NCBI GenBank assembly: GCA_012519645.1
Contig: JAAYPU010000258.1
Coordinates: 1 to 26,901, forward strand
Reading direction: 5' to 3'
Length of the DNA: 26,901 nucleotides
DNA from: Clostridiales bacterium
Lineage (GTDB): Bacteria; Bacillota; Clostridia; Peptostreptococcales; JAAYPU01
Shown here piece after piece: positions 1 to 7,114 of the stretch (position 1 is the first letter of the stretch; the number at the start of each line of letters is the position of its first letter). The position numbers and the translations under genes are program-made. Below the pieces are notes generated by a model that was given only the letters and a program-made list of their open reading frames with translations, had not been told where the DNA came from and searched no databases.

Positions 1-343
1 AAACTAAATGGCAAAAGGCCCTGTGATAATTTTTTTTCTGGCAAACCACAATTATGTTTACCGGAAAAGATTGATTAAATAACTAATATTCTATAGGAGA
101 TTGTTAACACATCTCCTTAAGAATACAGTTTATGGTTAAGGTTTAAGGTTTAAGATTTATGATTTATGATTTATGATTTATGATTTATGATTTAAGGAAG
201 AAATTTTGCTTTGGCAAAATTTCCACATTAATTGTCAATTATCAATTGTTAATTATCAATTCCCTCAAATCTCTAACCTCTAACCTCTATGATTAAGCTC
301 TATTTATTATAAATTCAAAAGCCAAATATAGCAACCTTTTAAT
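1..343. other. Non-coding left edge with a heptad island
   Basis: I find no convincing gene here on either strand. A short inverted repeat (GGAGAT at 96-101, ATCTCC at 111-116) has no T-tract, so it is not a clear terminator. Positions 134-293 hold a heptad-repeat island described separately. On the minus strand this stretch lies downstream of a c-di-GMP riboswitch and two terminators, so any riboswitch-controlled gene must begin left of the window or has been lost. Confidence 0.5.
134..293. repeat. Heptad-repeat island 1
   Basis: Nine back-to-back 7-mers fill 134-196 (three GTTTAAG-like, then ATTTATG copies, ending ATTTAAG). A 9-bp hairpin follows (arms 201-209 and 214-222, AAATTTTGC/GCAAAATTT), then the spacer CCACATTA. 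Nine more heptads fill 231-293 (ATTGTCA and ATTATCA, passing into CTAACCT). Within each tract the word changes while the 7-nt phase holds. The same layout recurs at several other intergenic sites in the window. Confidence 0.85.
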
Positions 344-378
344 AAAAAAAGTGCCTATATTTTTTGAAAATATAGGCA
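344..378 (-). terminator. Rho-independent terminator
   Basis: A perfect 12-bp stem (352-363 with 367-378) has a 3-nt loop. Read on the minus strand it is followed by a T-tract (plus-strand A run at 344-350). It lies about 40 nt downstream of the riboswitch terminator, so transcription leftward passes two terminators in tandem with no gene between them. Confidence 0.75.
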
Positions 379-415
379 AAAGGTATATATAAATGATGAT
401 AAGATTGGGCTAAAC

Positions 416-446
416 AAAAAAGCCTTTGGATCTTGTAAAGGCTTTT
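416..446 (-). terminator. Terminator of the c-di-GMP riboswitch expression platform
   Basis: A 10-bp stem (418-427 with 437-446) with a 9-nt loop is followed on the minus strand by TTTTTTG. It comes directly after the riboswitch aptamer, as in class I c-di-GMP switches that act by premature termination. Confidence 0.75.
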
Positions 447-462
447 CCTTGCATAATAAAAC

Positions 463-560
463 TTCCCCTTCGGGAGCTGGCTGTCATACACATTTTTGTG
501 TTTAGACCCTATAGCTTTGCGTCCCTGCCTTTCGACAGGTTTGCCATTATCGCCGGAAAG
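463..560 (-). ncRNA. Cyclic-di-GMP-I (GEMM-I) riboswitch aptamer
   Basis: The minus strand shows the conserved GEMM-I blocks in order: GGCAAACC (545-538), a GAAA tetraloop closing a short stem (about 541-524), GGGACGCAAAGC (about 524-513), a second hairpin with the arms ACACA and TGTGT, and TGACAGCCAGCTCCCG (about 485-470). It has its own promoter upstream and a terminator downstream. It senses the second messenger c-di-GMP. Class I members paired with a terminator are usually off switches. It begins just past the sortase stop codon but reads away from that gene, and its target is not in the window. Confidence 0.88.
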
Positions 561-593
561 CCATCCAACATTTAAGTATTATATTTTGACAAT

Positions 594-622
594 ATAGTAC
601 CATTAGGATCATACCATGTCAA
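594..622 (-). promoter_or_regulatory. Sigma-A-type promoter of the c-di-GMP riboswitch
   Basis: On the minus strand TTGACA (622-617) is separated by exactly 17 nt from TACTAT (599-594). Transcription would start near 587, just before the aptamer. The promoter lies between the sortase stop codon and the riboswitch, so the switch is a separate unit. Confidence 0.65.
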
Positions 623-652
623 TACACTCACAGGAATATTTTTACATTTCGC

Positions 653-1303
653 TTACTCTCTTAAAATGCAATGAAGAACCATTCTTTTATTAGCTATTCG
701 TATAGGGTGGCAAGTAATTAAAGTCAACACCCTATCCTTCTCATTTCTGTTTAGTACGGACAAATCATCGGGCGCAATGATTTTTTTATGATATACTTCA
801 TAAATAAAGCTGACACCTTCAAAACCTATTTCGACTTCATCGCCGATCTCGATCTCATTCAAGCGATTAAACATCTTCCCGTATGTATAGCTCCTATGCC
901 CTGTTAATACACAATTCCCGATTTGTCCGGGATAATCACTTTCAACAATATGCCCCGCCCCTAAATCAAGGGCTGAATCATCGATTCCCTGTACAATAGG
1001 CATGTTTAAATTTATTCTGGGTATATGGATCGTCCCCATGACTGCTCCTGCTTCCCATACCTTTGAATAATCTATCTGCGGCTCACTCGGTTTTTCTATA
1101 TGCGTAGGATATATACCTAAAATAGATCTTAAACCTTGATGTACTGCCATTGTATTCTCAGCAGGTCCAACATTATAATAATTTTTGATTGCATATTCTT
1201 TTTTTAATTCTGTATATATGTTTTTACATATTGGAATTATTGATAGCACAATGCTGATAGCGAAAAAAAGTATAGCAATTTTTTTGTTAGAAATACTAAT
1301 CAC
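653..1303 (-). CDS. Sortase, probably class D
   Basis: Membrane-anchored cysteine transpeptidase that would attach surface proteins with an LPXTG-like signal to the cell wall. An N-terminal membrane anchor spans about residues 8-25, and the sortase fold covers about 88-216. The catalytic triad is visible: His136 in LTGHRSY, Cys198 in TLITCHP and Arg207 in ANKRM. The TLxTC pattern suits class D, but the class call is tentative. The length of 216 aa is normal. The ORF begins with GTG, which is itself part of the Shine-Dalgarno-like AGGCGGTGA, and a stop lies two codons upstream. The true start may therefore be the ATT at 1294-1292, with 8 nt of spacing. A TATAAT at 1335-1330 could be its -10 box. 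No substrate gene is in view. Confidence 0.88.
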   Translation of the reverse strand: MISISNKKIAILFFAISIVLSIIPICKNIYTELKKEYAIKNYYNVGPAENTMAVHQGLRSILGIYPTHIEKPSEPQIDYSKVWEAGAVMGTIHIPRINLNMPIVQGIDDSALDLGAGHIVESDYPGQIGNCVLTGHRSYTYGKMFNRLNEIEIGDEVEIGFEGVSFIYEVYHKKIIAPDDLSVLNRNEKDRVLTLITCHPIRIANKRMVLHCILRE

Positions 1304-1376
1304 CGCCTAATGGTTTTTTTAGTATTTCTATTATAATTAAAAGGTTTTGAGAATTATGTCTTATTATGATATAAAG

Positions 1377-1409
1377 AAAAAAAATCACTATTTTATATTA
1401 GTGATTTTT
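1377..1409 (-). terminator. Terminator after the amino-acid-binding lipoprotein gene
   Basis: A 10-bp stem (1381-1390 with 1400-1409) is followed on the minus strand by a T-rich run. It lies 10 nt beyond the stop codon of the gene at 1419-2219 and separates it from the downstream sortase gene. Confidence 0.8.
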
Positions 1410-1418
1410 ATGATATTT

Positions 1419-2219
1419 CTATTGTACTATTATATTTCTCTTAAACCATTTCCTTGAGAGATTCTCTAAAAAGCCTTCCTGTTTCATATCTGAAAGTATT
1501 TTAGTTATTTCATTCTTTAAAGCCACATCGTCTTTTCTAAAAACCAAACCGTGTAAATGACTGTTTATTTCTTCATTTATGATCCTAAACTCTGAAGGCT
1601 TTTCGATCAATAGGAATAAGGCGAAGGGTTCATCCACTACAGCCGCATCCACTTCACCGATACCTAAAGCTGTAAGTAATTTTTGGTTTGTTTCGTAAGC
1701 AACGACTTCTTCACCGGCTTCAAAAAAACTCTCAGCACCGCTATCAATTACAGTCCCTATTTTTTTACCGGTCAATTCATCTTTGCTGTTTATATCGGAA
1801 TTCTTACGAACCATAATTATATTTCTGCTTTTTATATAGGCATCGGAAAAAGAAAAAACTTCTTCATTTTCCGATGTGATCTTATAACCATTCAGAATGT
1901 CTATGGCTCCGCTTTGCTGCTGTGAAATGGCAGATTTCGTACTATGTACGGTTTCTACTTTTAATTCTACGCCCAATCGTGAAGAAACTTCCTGCATAAG
2001 TTCCAAATCAAAACCTGCTGCTCCGCCGTTTCTGTCTAAATAACTAAAAGGCGGCTTGTTATCATCCAATCCTATGACCATGTAACCTTTATCCATGATA
2101 TTTTTTAAGGAAACATCTTCTTTTTCTACAGGTATTTCTGCTGGTTTTTCCTTGCAACCCACCAGAATAATGCCCAATACCAATAAAGATATCGCTATTA
2201 AGTATGTCTTTTTAAGCAT
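1419..2219 (-). CDS. Solute-binding lipoprotein, amino-acid ABC type (SBP family 3)
   Basis: Extracytoplasmic substrate-binding protein of the kind that delivers polar amino acids to an ABC importer. A signal peptide ends in the lipobox LVGC, with Cys22 as the lipidated residue. The SBP family 3 fold follows, with typical blocks: GLDDNKPPFSYLD near residue 50, GFDLELM near 69, LTGKKIGTV near 149 and a VDAAVVDEP block near 190. At 266 aa it has the usual family length. GGAGG sits well before the ATG. No permease or ATPase gene is adjacent, so it is an orphan binding protein with its own promoter and terminator. The ligand cannot be read from the sequence. Confidence 0.88.
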   Translation of the reverse strand: MLKKTYLIAISLLVLGIILVGCKEKPAEIPVEKEDVSLKNIMDKGYMVIGLDDNKPPFSYLDRNGGAAGFDLELMQEVSSRLGVELKVETVHSTKSAISQQQSGAIDILNGYKITSENEEVFSFSDAYIKSRNIIMVRKNSDINSKDELTGKKIGTVIDSGAESFFEAGEEVVAYETNQKLLTALGIGEVDAAVVDEPFALFLLIEKPSEFRIINEEINSHLHGLVFRKDDVALKNEITKILSDMKQEGFLENLSRKWFKRNIIVQ

Positions 2220-2251
2220 GAGAAAGCCTCCAATATCCAGATATATTGTTA

Positions 2252-2280
2252 ATTATACTTTATCCCAAAACCATTGTAAA
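2252..2280 (-). promoter_or_regulatory. Sigma-A-type promoter of the binding-protein gene
   Basis: On the minus strand TTTACA (2280-2275) is followed after 17 nt by a perfect TATAAT (2257-2252). It sits about 30 nt upstream of the start codon at 2219. Confidence 0.7.
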
Positions 2281-2287
2281 ATACTAA

Positions 2288-2540
2288 TTAGTGGTTAGTA
2301 ATTAAAGATTAGTGGTTAGTGGCTTTGCCAACTGGCAACTGAAAGTTTTAGTTTGAATTTGACAAAGTCAAATTCTTTCATTAACTGTTATCTATTATTT
2401 ATTATCTTTTATTTATTCTTCTGACGCCTGACTCCGGACCAATCACCTGCGACCTGAAACCCTAGACCTGAGACCTACTTCGGACTTCGGACCCCGGACT
2501 GATGCTAAGCGTCCATACTCCATACTCTATACTCCATAAA
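2288..2540. repeat. Heptad-repeat island 2
   Basis: The island has three tracts. Tract 2288-2322 has five units (TTAGTGG and variants). A 9-bp hairpin follows (arms 2355-2363 and 2367-2375, GAATTTGAC/GTCAAATTC). Tract 2388-2499 is sixteen units in unbroken 7-nt phase, drifting from TTATCTA through GACCTGA to TTCGGAC. Tract 2513-2540 has four units of CCATACT type, the reverse complement of the AGTATGG units at 10684-10725. The segment 2355-2412 recurs inverted at 7234-7291 with one difference by eye. Together with the promoter this accounts for the whole gap between the neighbouring genes. Confidence 0.85.
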
Positions 2541-2553
2541 CTGATGCGCAGCA

Positions 2554-3363
2554 TCATATAAGCCTCATCACAGCCGCCATCCTGCCGGTGCTTCCTTTGT
2601 CACGTCTGTGGGAGAAGAATAAATCCTTCCGGCATACTGTACATTCTTGTGATATTAGAATATTTTTTATGCCTTCATCCTCTAATTGTCGCTTAATTAA
2701 CCCCTTTAAGTCAATATGATATTTTTCATTAGAAGTCTTTTTAGCGTATTTTTCTAAATAGAAAAATTTTTCTTTGAATAGCGCATACACATCTTCGCCT
2801 ATCTCAAAGCAGCAATACCCTATACCCGGTCCTATACAGATCTGCAAATCCTGCTGCCGGCTTTTGTATAAAGCCTGCATTTTATAAAATGTCTTTACTG
2901 AAATGCTTTCAACTGTTCCTTTCCAGCCGCTATGTACCAAACCTATAGCTTTATTTTTTGAATCAAAGATAAATACCGGAATACAGTCAGCATGAAATGT
3001 CATAAGAGCCACTCCCGGGTCGTCGGTGACCAGCGCATCCCCTTCGCCCAAATTCATATACCCTTTTTTGTTCGGCAGATTTTCCTTTTTTACTTCGACA
3101 ATTTTATCCGAGTGAGTCTGTTTCAAGGAAACAAGCGGTATATCCTCCAGCTCCAGTGCCTCACATAATTTCGAATAATTAATTTCTATATTTCTTTTAC
3201 AATCCTCTGTTCGTTCCCCCAAATTGAGAGATTCATATTTTCCGGAGCTTACTCCTCCGATTCTGGTGGTAAAAGCCGTTTTTATAAGTTTGCTGTTATC
3301 CCATTGTGGTATACTCAGAAAACGCACACCATTTTTATGCCTATTTAATAAGAAACTGCTCAT
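2554..3363 (-). CDS. Peptidoglycan editing factor PgeF / YfiH (multicopper-polyphenol-oxidase fold)
   Basis: Member of the YfiH/PgeF (LACC1-like) family. Relatives act as purine nucleoside phosphorylases or deaminases and, in E. coli, correct peptidoglycan precursors carrying the wrong first residue. Family signatures in order are THSDKIV, TFHADCIPV, HSGWKGTV, the CIGPGIGYCCFE block and CTVCRKDLFFSHRRD. These contain the His and Cys zinc ligands of the active site. The length of 269 aa is normal. A GAGGAG site precedes the ATG. It lies 41 nt downstream of nrdR in the same direction, an arrangement often seen in clostridia. A small hairpin in the gap may reduce read-through. Confidence 0.9.
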   Translation of the reverse strand: MSSFLLNRHKNGVRFLSIPQWDNSKLIKTAFTTRIGGVSSGKYESLNLGERTEDCKRNIEINYSKLCEALELEDIPLVSLKQTHSDKIVEVKKENLPNKKGYMNLGEGDALVTDDPGVALMTFHADCIPVFIFDSKNKAIGLVHSGWKGTVESISVKTFYKMQALYKSRQQDLQICIGPGIGYCCFEIGEDVYALFKEKFFYLEKYAKKTSNEKYHIDLKGLIKRQLEDEGIKNILISQECTVCRKDLFFSHRRDKGSTGRMAAVMRLI

Positions 3364-3386
3364 TTTGTTCTCCTCACAACAAGAAA

Positions 3387-3405
3387 AGCAAACATGCTGT
3401 TTGCT
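3387..3405 (-). terminator. Small hairpin between nrdR and pgeF
   Basis: An 8-bp stem (3387-3394 with 3398-3405, AGCAAACA/TGTTTGCT) overlaps the nrdR stop codon. The following minus-strand sequence (TTTCTTG) is only moderately T-rich, so this is a weak terminator or an RNA-processing hairpin. Confidence 0.4.
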
Positions 3406-3869
3406 TACTTTTTTTTCGTATCATTTAACAATTTTTCTAATTCTGAAATGAATGTATTGATGTCTTTAAATTGGCGATATACAGAGGCAAATCTTACATA
3501 GGCAACTTCATCTAGTCCTTTAAGCTGGTCCATGATTATTTCACCTATCATTCTGCTCTCTATTTCCTTTTCCATCATATTGCTGAGACCTCTTTCAATT
3601 TCATCTACTATTTTTTCAATATCATTCATTGAAATCGGTCTTTTCTCACAAGCTTTTATAATACCGTTTAATACTTTATTCCTGTCAAAGGTTTCCCGGC
3701 TGCCGTCCTTCTTTACTACCATTAATGGTATTTCTTCCACCTTTTCATAAGTTGTAAATCTTTTTTTACAAACATCGCATTCACGCCTGCGCCTTATAGC
3801 ATGTCCTTCCTCCGTAGGTCTTGAATCGATAACCTTAGTATCTATATTCTCACAATAAGGACATTTCAC
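3405..3869 (-). CDS. Transcriptional repressor NrdR
   Basis: Zinc-finger and ATP-cone repressor of ribonucleotide reductase genes, which senses the ATP/dATP balance. The N-terminal zinc ribbon is visible as CPYC (residues 3-6) and CDVC (residues 31-34), followed by the RRRRECxxCxxRFTTYE-type block. An ATP-cone begins near residue 50 (VVKKDGSRETFDRNKV). The length of 154 aa is typical. The start is GTG, 7-8 nt after GAGGAGGG, giving the usual N-terminus MKCPYC. It lies between a sporulation gene and pgeF. I see no NrdR boxes nearby, as expected if its targets are elsewhere. Confidence 0.95.
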   Translation of the reverse strand: MKCPYCENIDTKVIDSRPTEEGHAIRRRRECDVCKKRFTTYEKVEEIPLMVVKKDGSRETFDRNKVLNGIIKACEKRPISMNDIEKIVDEIERGLSNMMEKEIESRMIGEIIMDQLKGLDEVAYVRFASVYRQFKDINTFISELEKLLNDTKKK

Positions 3870-3947
3870 AATTATCCCTCCTCAGATCGCCGCCAACCAA
3901 ATTCTTTTTATCTATTATAATATTAAAATGTAATCGTTGTCCACTTT

Positions 3948-4241
3948 TTAGTCCATGTCCATTTCATTATCATAATTATTGCCTTCGTTTTCATCAGAAT
4001 TAAATATATTTTTTACATCAACTAAAATAACATCCTCTCCAATTTTTTTTATATCTTTCCAGCGAATAATATATTCATTTTCTTTTGAAAAGAAGCTGAA
4101 AAAACCGCTTTGAACCGGAACAATTATAGCTTCTACTCTCCCTTTTTCGAGATTTATCTCTATATCGGTCACATATCCTAAGCTTTTACCATCATGGATA
4201 TTTATTATTTCTTTATTTTTTATATCTTGTGTGCTGATCAT
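3948..4241 (-). CDS. YlmC/YmxH-family PRC-barrel sporulation protein
   Basis: Small soluble protein with a single PRC-barrel domain. The family is found in spore formers, and its molecular role is not well defined. The pattern DIKNKEIINIHDGKSLG, followed by a conserved VTDIEINLEKGRVEAIIVP, is characteristic. The last 20 residues are acidic and variable (DENEGNNYDNEMDMD). A strong GAGGAGG precedes the ATG. It follows sigG in the same direction with a terminator-like hairpin between them. The context fits a sporulation link. Confidence 0.85.
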   Translation of the reverse strand: MISTQDIKNKEIINIHDGKSLGYVTDIEINLEKGRVEAIIVPVQSGFFSFFSKENEYIIRWKDIKKIGEDVILVDVKNIFNSDENEGNNYDNEMDMD

Positions 4242-4310
4242 TATTTTCCATCCTCCTCTTTCGATTATCTAATAATCTTTATGCATTGCGTAACTAAAAA
4301 ATACCAAATA

Positions 4311-4402
4311 GAGAAGAGAGAAAAGAGAAGGGAGAACAAAAAAGAATTTTGGTTTTAAACCAAAATTCCCACATCAATTCTTAATTCTTCATTCTTAATA
4401 TA
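4311..4402. repeat. Heptad-repeat island 3
   Basis: Four GAGAAGA-type units (4311-4338) are followed by a 12-bp hairpin (4344-4368), the spacer CCCACAT and four CAATTCT/TAATTCT-type units (4375-4402). The tract/hairpin/CCACAT/tract layout matches island 1. It fills the gap between sigG and the YlmC/YmxH gene. Confidence 0.75.
4338..4368 (-). terminator. Terminator after sigG, inside heptad island 3
   Basis: A nearly perfect palindrome with 12-bp arms (4344-4355 and 4357-4368) is followed on the minus strand by TTTTTTG. It therefore works as a Rho-independent terminator about 40 nt after the sigG stop codon, and it is also the central hairpin of a heptad island. Confidence 0.65.
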
Positions 4403-4408
4403 ACCTGC

Positions 4409-5188
4409 TCATTTAGCAATATACTTTCTCATATGCTTTATTGCCGTTTTTTCAAGCCGCGATACCTGAGCTTGTGATATGCCTATTTCCTCAGCAACCT
4501 CCATTTGAGTTCTTCCTTCAAAAAATCTCATAGTTAATATATGCTTTTCCCTGCTATTCAATTTTTTTAATGCTTCAGCCAAATCTATATTATCCATCCA
4601 TTTTTCATCACTGTTTTTTTCGTCGCTTACTTGATCCATAACGTAGATCGCATCTCCGTTATCATGATACACCGGTTCAAAAAGAGAGACCGGATCTTGA
4701 ATGGCATCTAATGCAAATACTACCTCTTCCCAATCGATCTGTAATTCCTTTGCAATTTCAGAAATTGTCGGTTCTTTACAATTATTTTTTACAAGCTTTT
4801 CCCGAACCTGCAAGGCTTTATAGGCAGTATCTCTTAAAGAACGACTTACTCTTATAGCATTATTATCCCTAAGATATCTGCGTATTTCTCCGATTATCAT
4901 AGGTACGGCATATGTAGAAAATTTTACATTATGACTGGTATCAAAATTATCTAAAGCTTTTATCAACCCTATACAGCCTACTTGAAAAAGGTCATCTAAG
5001 TTTTCTCCTCTATTATTAAATCTCTGGATCACACTAAGTACTAACCTCAAATTTCCCCTTATAAACTCTTCCCGAGTCTGTTCATCGCCCTCCTTTATTC
5101 GATCGATCATTTTTTTCATTTGTGAATCACTAAAGACAGGCAGCTTAGATGTATTAACGCCGCAGATTTCAACCTTATTGATATGCAT
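4409..5188 (-). CDS. Sporulation sigma factor SigG (late forespore)
   Basis: RNA polymerase sigma-70 family factor that directs late forespore transcription. The SigG hallmark N-terminus is present (KVEICGVNTSKLPVF), then region 2 (LRLVLSVIQRF to FSTYAVPMIIGEIRRYLRD), region 3 and a region 4 helix-turn-helix (RTQMEVAEEIGISQAQVSRL). The length of 259 aa matches the family. GGAGG lies 7 nt before the ATG. It follows sigE with an 89-nt gap that contains a SigF/SigG-like promoter, so it can be made in the forespore independently of the spoIIGA-sigE transcript. Confidence 0.96.
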   Translation of the reverse strand: MHINKVEICGVNTSKLPVFSDSQMKKMIDRIKEGDEQTREEFIRGNLRLVLSVIQRFNNRGENLDDLFQVGCIGLIKALDNFDTSHNVKFSTYAVPMIIGEIRRYLRDNNAIRVSRSLRDTAYKALQVREKLVKNNCKEPTISEIAKELQIDWEEVVFALDAIQDPVSLFEPVYHDNGDAIYVMDQVSDEKNSDEKWMDNIDLAEALKKLNSREKHILTMRFFEGRTQMEVAEEIGISQAQVSRLEKTAIKHMRKYIAK

Positions 5189-5243
5189 TGCTTGTCCTCC
5201 AGTCGTGTATTACTGCCCCCTTATTAACAATTCTGTTATATTA

Positions 5244-5273
5244 TAATTATTGCCCCAGATGATTCATTTATAC
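5244..5273 (-). promoter_or_regulatory. SigF/SigG-type promoter of sigG
   Basis: On the minus strand GTATA (5273-5269) is followed after 14 nt by GGCAATAATTA (5254-5244). This matches the forespore -10 pattern GGNNANANTNW and the -35 pattern GYATA. The spacing is about one base shorter than the usual consensus. The position directly upstream of sigG supports the call. Confidence 0.55.
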
Positions 5274-5277
5274 TACT

Positions 5278-6003
5278 CTAGTAGGTCATTTTCTTAATTT
5301 CTTTTTTTAATCTATAGATAATTTTTTTCTCCAGCCTTGATATATAGGACTGGGAAATACCCAGCAAATCCGCCACTTCTTTTTGCGTCATTTCCTTTCC
5401 TCCTGCGAGGCCAAACCTAAGTTCCATAATTTTCTTTTCCCTTATCGAAAGCTTCCTCAATGCGTATTTCAGCAACTCTTTATTCACTTCCTCCTCCAAA
5501 TTATTGTAAACAACATCTTCCTCAGTACCTAAAATATCCGATAGCAGCAATTCATTGCCATCCCAATCGATATTCAATGGCTCATCAATAGATATTTCTA
5601 TCTTATTTTTACTGTTTCTTCTAAGGTACATGAGTATTTCATTTTCAATACATCGGGACGCATAGGTTGCCAACTTGATGTTTTTCTTTGGATTAAATGT
5701 ATTTACAGCTTTGATCAAGCCAATGGTACCTATAGAAATCAAATCTTCGACATTTACTCCGGCATTTTCAAATTTTTTGGCAATATAAACTACAAGCCTA
5801 AGATTTCTTTCTATCAATACTGTCTTAGCTGTCTTGTTATCATCTAAAAGTTTATCGACAAAAATCCGCTCTTCTTCTTGGCTTAAAGGGGGTGGCAAAA
5901 TATCACTTCCGCCAATATAAAATATTTTTTCTTTCAATAAGTATTGCAAACGCAGAATTATTGCCATAAGTATTCTATTTATTTCATGCTTTATTAATTT
6001 CAT
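5278..6003 (-). CDS. Sporulation sigma factor SigE precursor (pro-sigma-E)
   Basis: Early mother-cell sigma factor, made as an inactive membrane-associated precursor. The N-terminal pro-sequence (about residues 1-30) carries the motif YIGGSDILPPPLS at about 29-41, the region cleaved by SpoIIGA in relatives. Regions 2 to 4 follow, including NTFNPKKNIKLATYASRCI and a C-terminal helix-turn-helix (MTQKEVADLLGISQSYISRL). The length of 241 aa is typical. The ATG lies inside the end of spoIIGA (20-nt overlap) with a strong GGAGG, so the two are translationally linked. Confidence 0.96.
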   Translation of the reverse strand: MKLIKHEINRILMAIILRLQYLLKEKIFYIGGSDILPPPLSQEEERIFVDKLLDDNKTAKTVLIERNLRLVVYIAKKFENAGVNVEDLISIGTIGLIKAVNTFNPKKNIKLATYASRCIENEILMYLRRNSKNKIEISIDEPLNIDWDGNELLLSDILGTEEDVVYNNLEEEVNKELLKYALRKLSIREKKIMELRFGLAGGKEMTQKEVADLLGISQSYISRLEKKIIYRLKKEIKKMTY

Positions 6004-6892
6004 ATTCAGCTTCCTCCTTTAGGATATCCGGATGCAATAGCGCAGAATAATCCTCATTACCAATGGTTCCATTGTAAATTCCAATTACAATATTTCGAAA
6101 ATTATACTGCCTATTTCCTTTTTGTATACTTATGAAGTCTGGTCGAATGCCTACAAGCATACCGTTTTGTGTTCCAAGAGATGTATACGGAATATATCTA
6201 AGCCTCCTTCCCCATTCCAGTTCATAAATATTTTCCGGAATCATATCAATACTTTTAAGTATGTCCTTAAAATCTTCAGGCAAAAAACCTTGAAGAGCTA
6301 AGTATTCTATGACAATTACGGGTACTTGAGAAATGGGTTCCACAAGAAAATTTGCTGTATCTAAAATCCCCTTAACATAAGCTGATTTTCCATCCATTTC
6401 AATTTGGATATTTACATATAACTCATTATTCAGAATGCGGTATTTGAATAATTTGGCTAAATAAATCATCATAAAATAACCTATAATAGCTGATAGCAAT
6501 ATCTTTAGATATGAAAGATCTCTTACATAAATAACATTGTTTTTAATGAGACCGCTCATATCAGTAAAATAAATCCCTGCCAGGACAAGTCCTCCTAAAG
6601 CAAAACTTATCCCATAGAATGAAACCATGAGCTTTACAAAGTACTTAATGCTATGGGGCGAAAAGGATATAGAAACAATTAAGCAGGAGAATAATATTTT
6701 CATCACCGTAGAGTAAAGAAATTGTATGGAAGGAACGAAAAAAACAAAAGCATAAAGGGCGCCAATAAAAGCTCCAAGGAAGAGCCTTTTTTTAGTAACT
6801 GAACTACCGCAGATTTTAGATGTTATTGTTAAAATCAAATAGTTCATTATAATATTTTCTAAAAACAGTAATTCGGCATATATTTCAATCAT
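5984..6892 (-). CDS. Sigma-E processing peptidase SpoIIGA
   Basis: Membrane-embedded aspartic protease that removes the pro-sequence of sigma-E in the mother cell after a forespore signal (SpoIIR). About five hydrophobic segments fill residues 5-150, followed by a soluble protease domain. The catalytic Asp is Asp178 in ILDTAN, where many relatives have DTGN or DTGA-like motifs. The length of 302 aa is normal. GAGGG precedes the ATG. It forms an operon with sigE by overlap. Unlike many relatives, ftsZ is not upstream; a long repeat-rich gap separates it from rplT. A Spo0A-type promoter is proposed about 175 nt upstream. Confidence 0.93.
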   Translation of the reverse strand: MIEIYAELLFLENIIMNYLILTITSKICGSSVTKKRLFLGAFIGALYAFVFFVPSIQFLYSTVMKILFSCLIVSISFSPHSIKYFVKLMVSFYGISFALGGLVLAGIYFTDMSGLIKNNVIYVRDLSYLKILLSAIIGYFMMIYLAKLFKYRILNNELYVNIQIEMDGKSAYVKGILDTANFLVEPISQVPVIVIEYLALQGFLPEDFKDILKSIDMIPENIYELEWGRRLRYIPYTSLGTQNGMLVGIRPDFISIQKGNRQYNFRNIVIGIYNGTIGNEDYSALLHPDILKEEAEYEINKA

Positions 6893-6962
6893 ACGAGACC
6901 CTCAACCATATTTCCCCCGTTTTTTATATTCAGATAAAATACTAATAACCCCGATAAAATTT

Positions 6963-7018
6963 ACTTTTGCAATGCTTTGCAAAAGTTTCCTTAGTTCTTA
7001 GTTTTTAGTTTAAGTTTG
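6963..7018. repeat. Heptad-repeat island 4 (in the spoIIGA leader)
   Basis: A 10-bp hairpin (arms 6963-6972 and 6977-6986, ACTTTTGCAA/TTGCAAAAGT) is followed by TTCC and four heptads (6991-7018: TTAGTTC, TTAGTTT twice, AAGTTTG). If the proposed promoter at 7067-7099 is correct, this island is transcribed as part of the spoIIGA 5' leader. Confidence 0.65.
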
Positions 7019-7066
7019 ATGAAGCGTATTATTATAAAATATTCTTTTGCTTCTTGCTTTATGCAG

Positions 7067-7113
7067 ATTATATATCAAGTATGTTTAATATTTTGTCAGT
7101 ATAGGACGTCGAA
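7067..7113 (-). promoter_or_regulatory. Possible Spo0A-activated spoIIG promoter
   Basis: On the minus strand CTGACA (7099-7094) and a perfect TATAAT (7072-7067) are 21 nt apart. This is the unusually long spacing known for the Spo0A-dependent spoIIG promoter of B. subtilis (about 22 nt). Two 0A-box-like sequences lie in plus orientation: TTTGTCAGT (7092-7100), overlapping the -35, and CGTCGAA (7107-7113), just upstream of it. Motif matches only. The next gene in this direction is spoIIGA. Confidence 0.5.
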
Positions 7114-7114
7114 A

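Noticed and set aside
36..60. GGCAAACC at 40-47 as the start of another c-di-GMP riboswitch on the plus strand
   Set aside because: The required GGGACGCAAAGC block and the second hairpin do not follow; only eight bases match.
1683..1925. Plus-strand frame within the binding-protein gene
   Set aside because: It is an antisense shadow of a well-supported lipoprotein gene.
4344..4368. Palindrome as an insertion-sequence end
   Set aside because: There is no transposase, no target duplication and no partner end. It is followed by a T-run after sigG and fits a terminator inside a heptad island.
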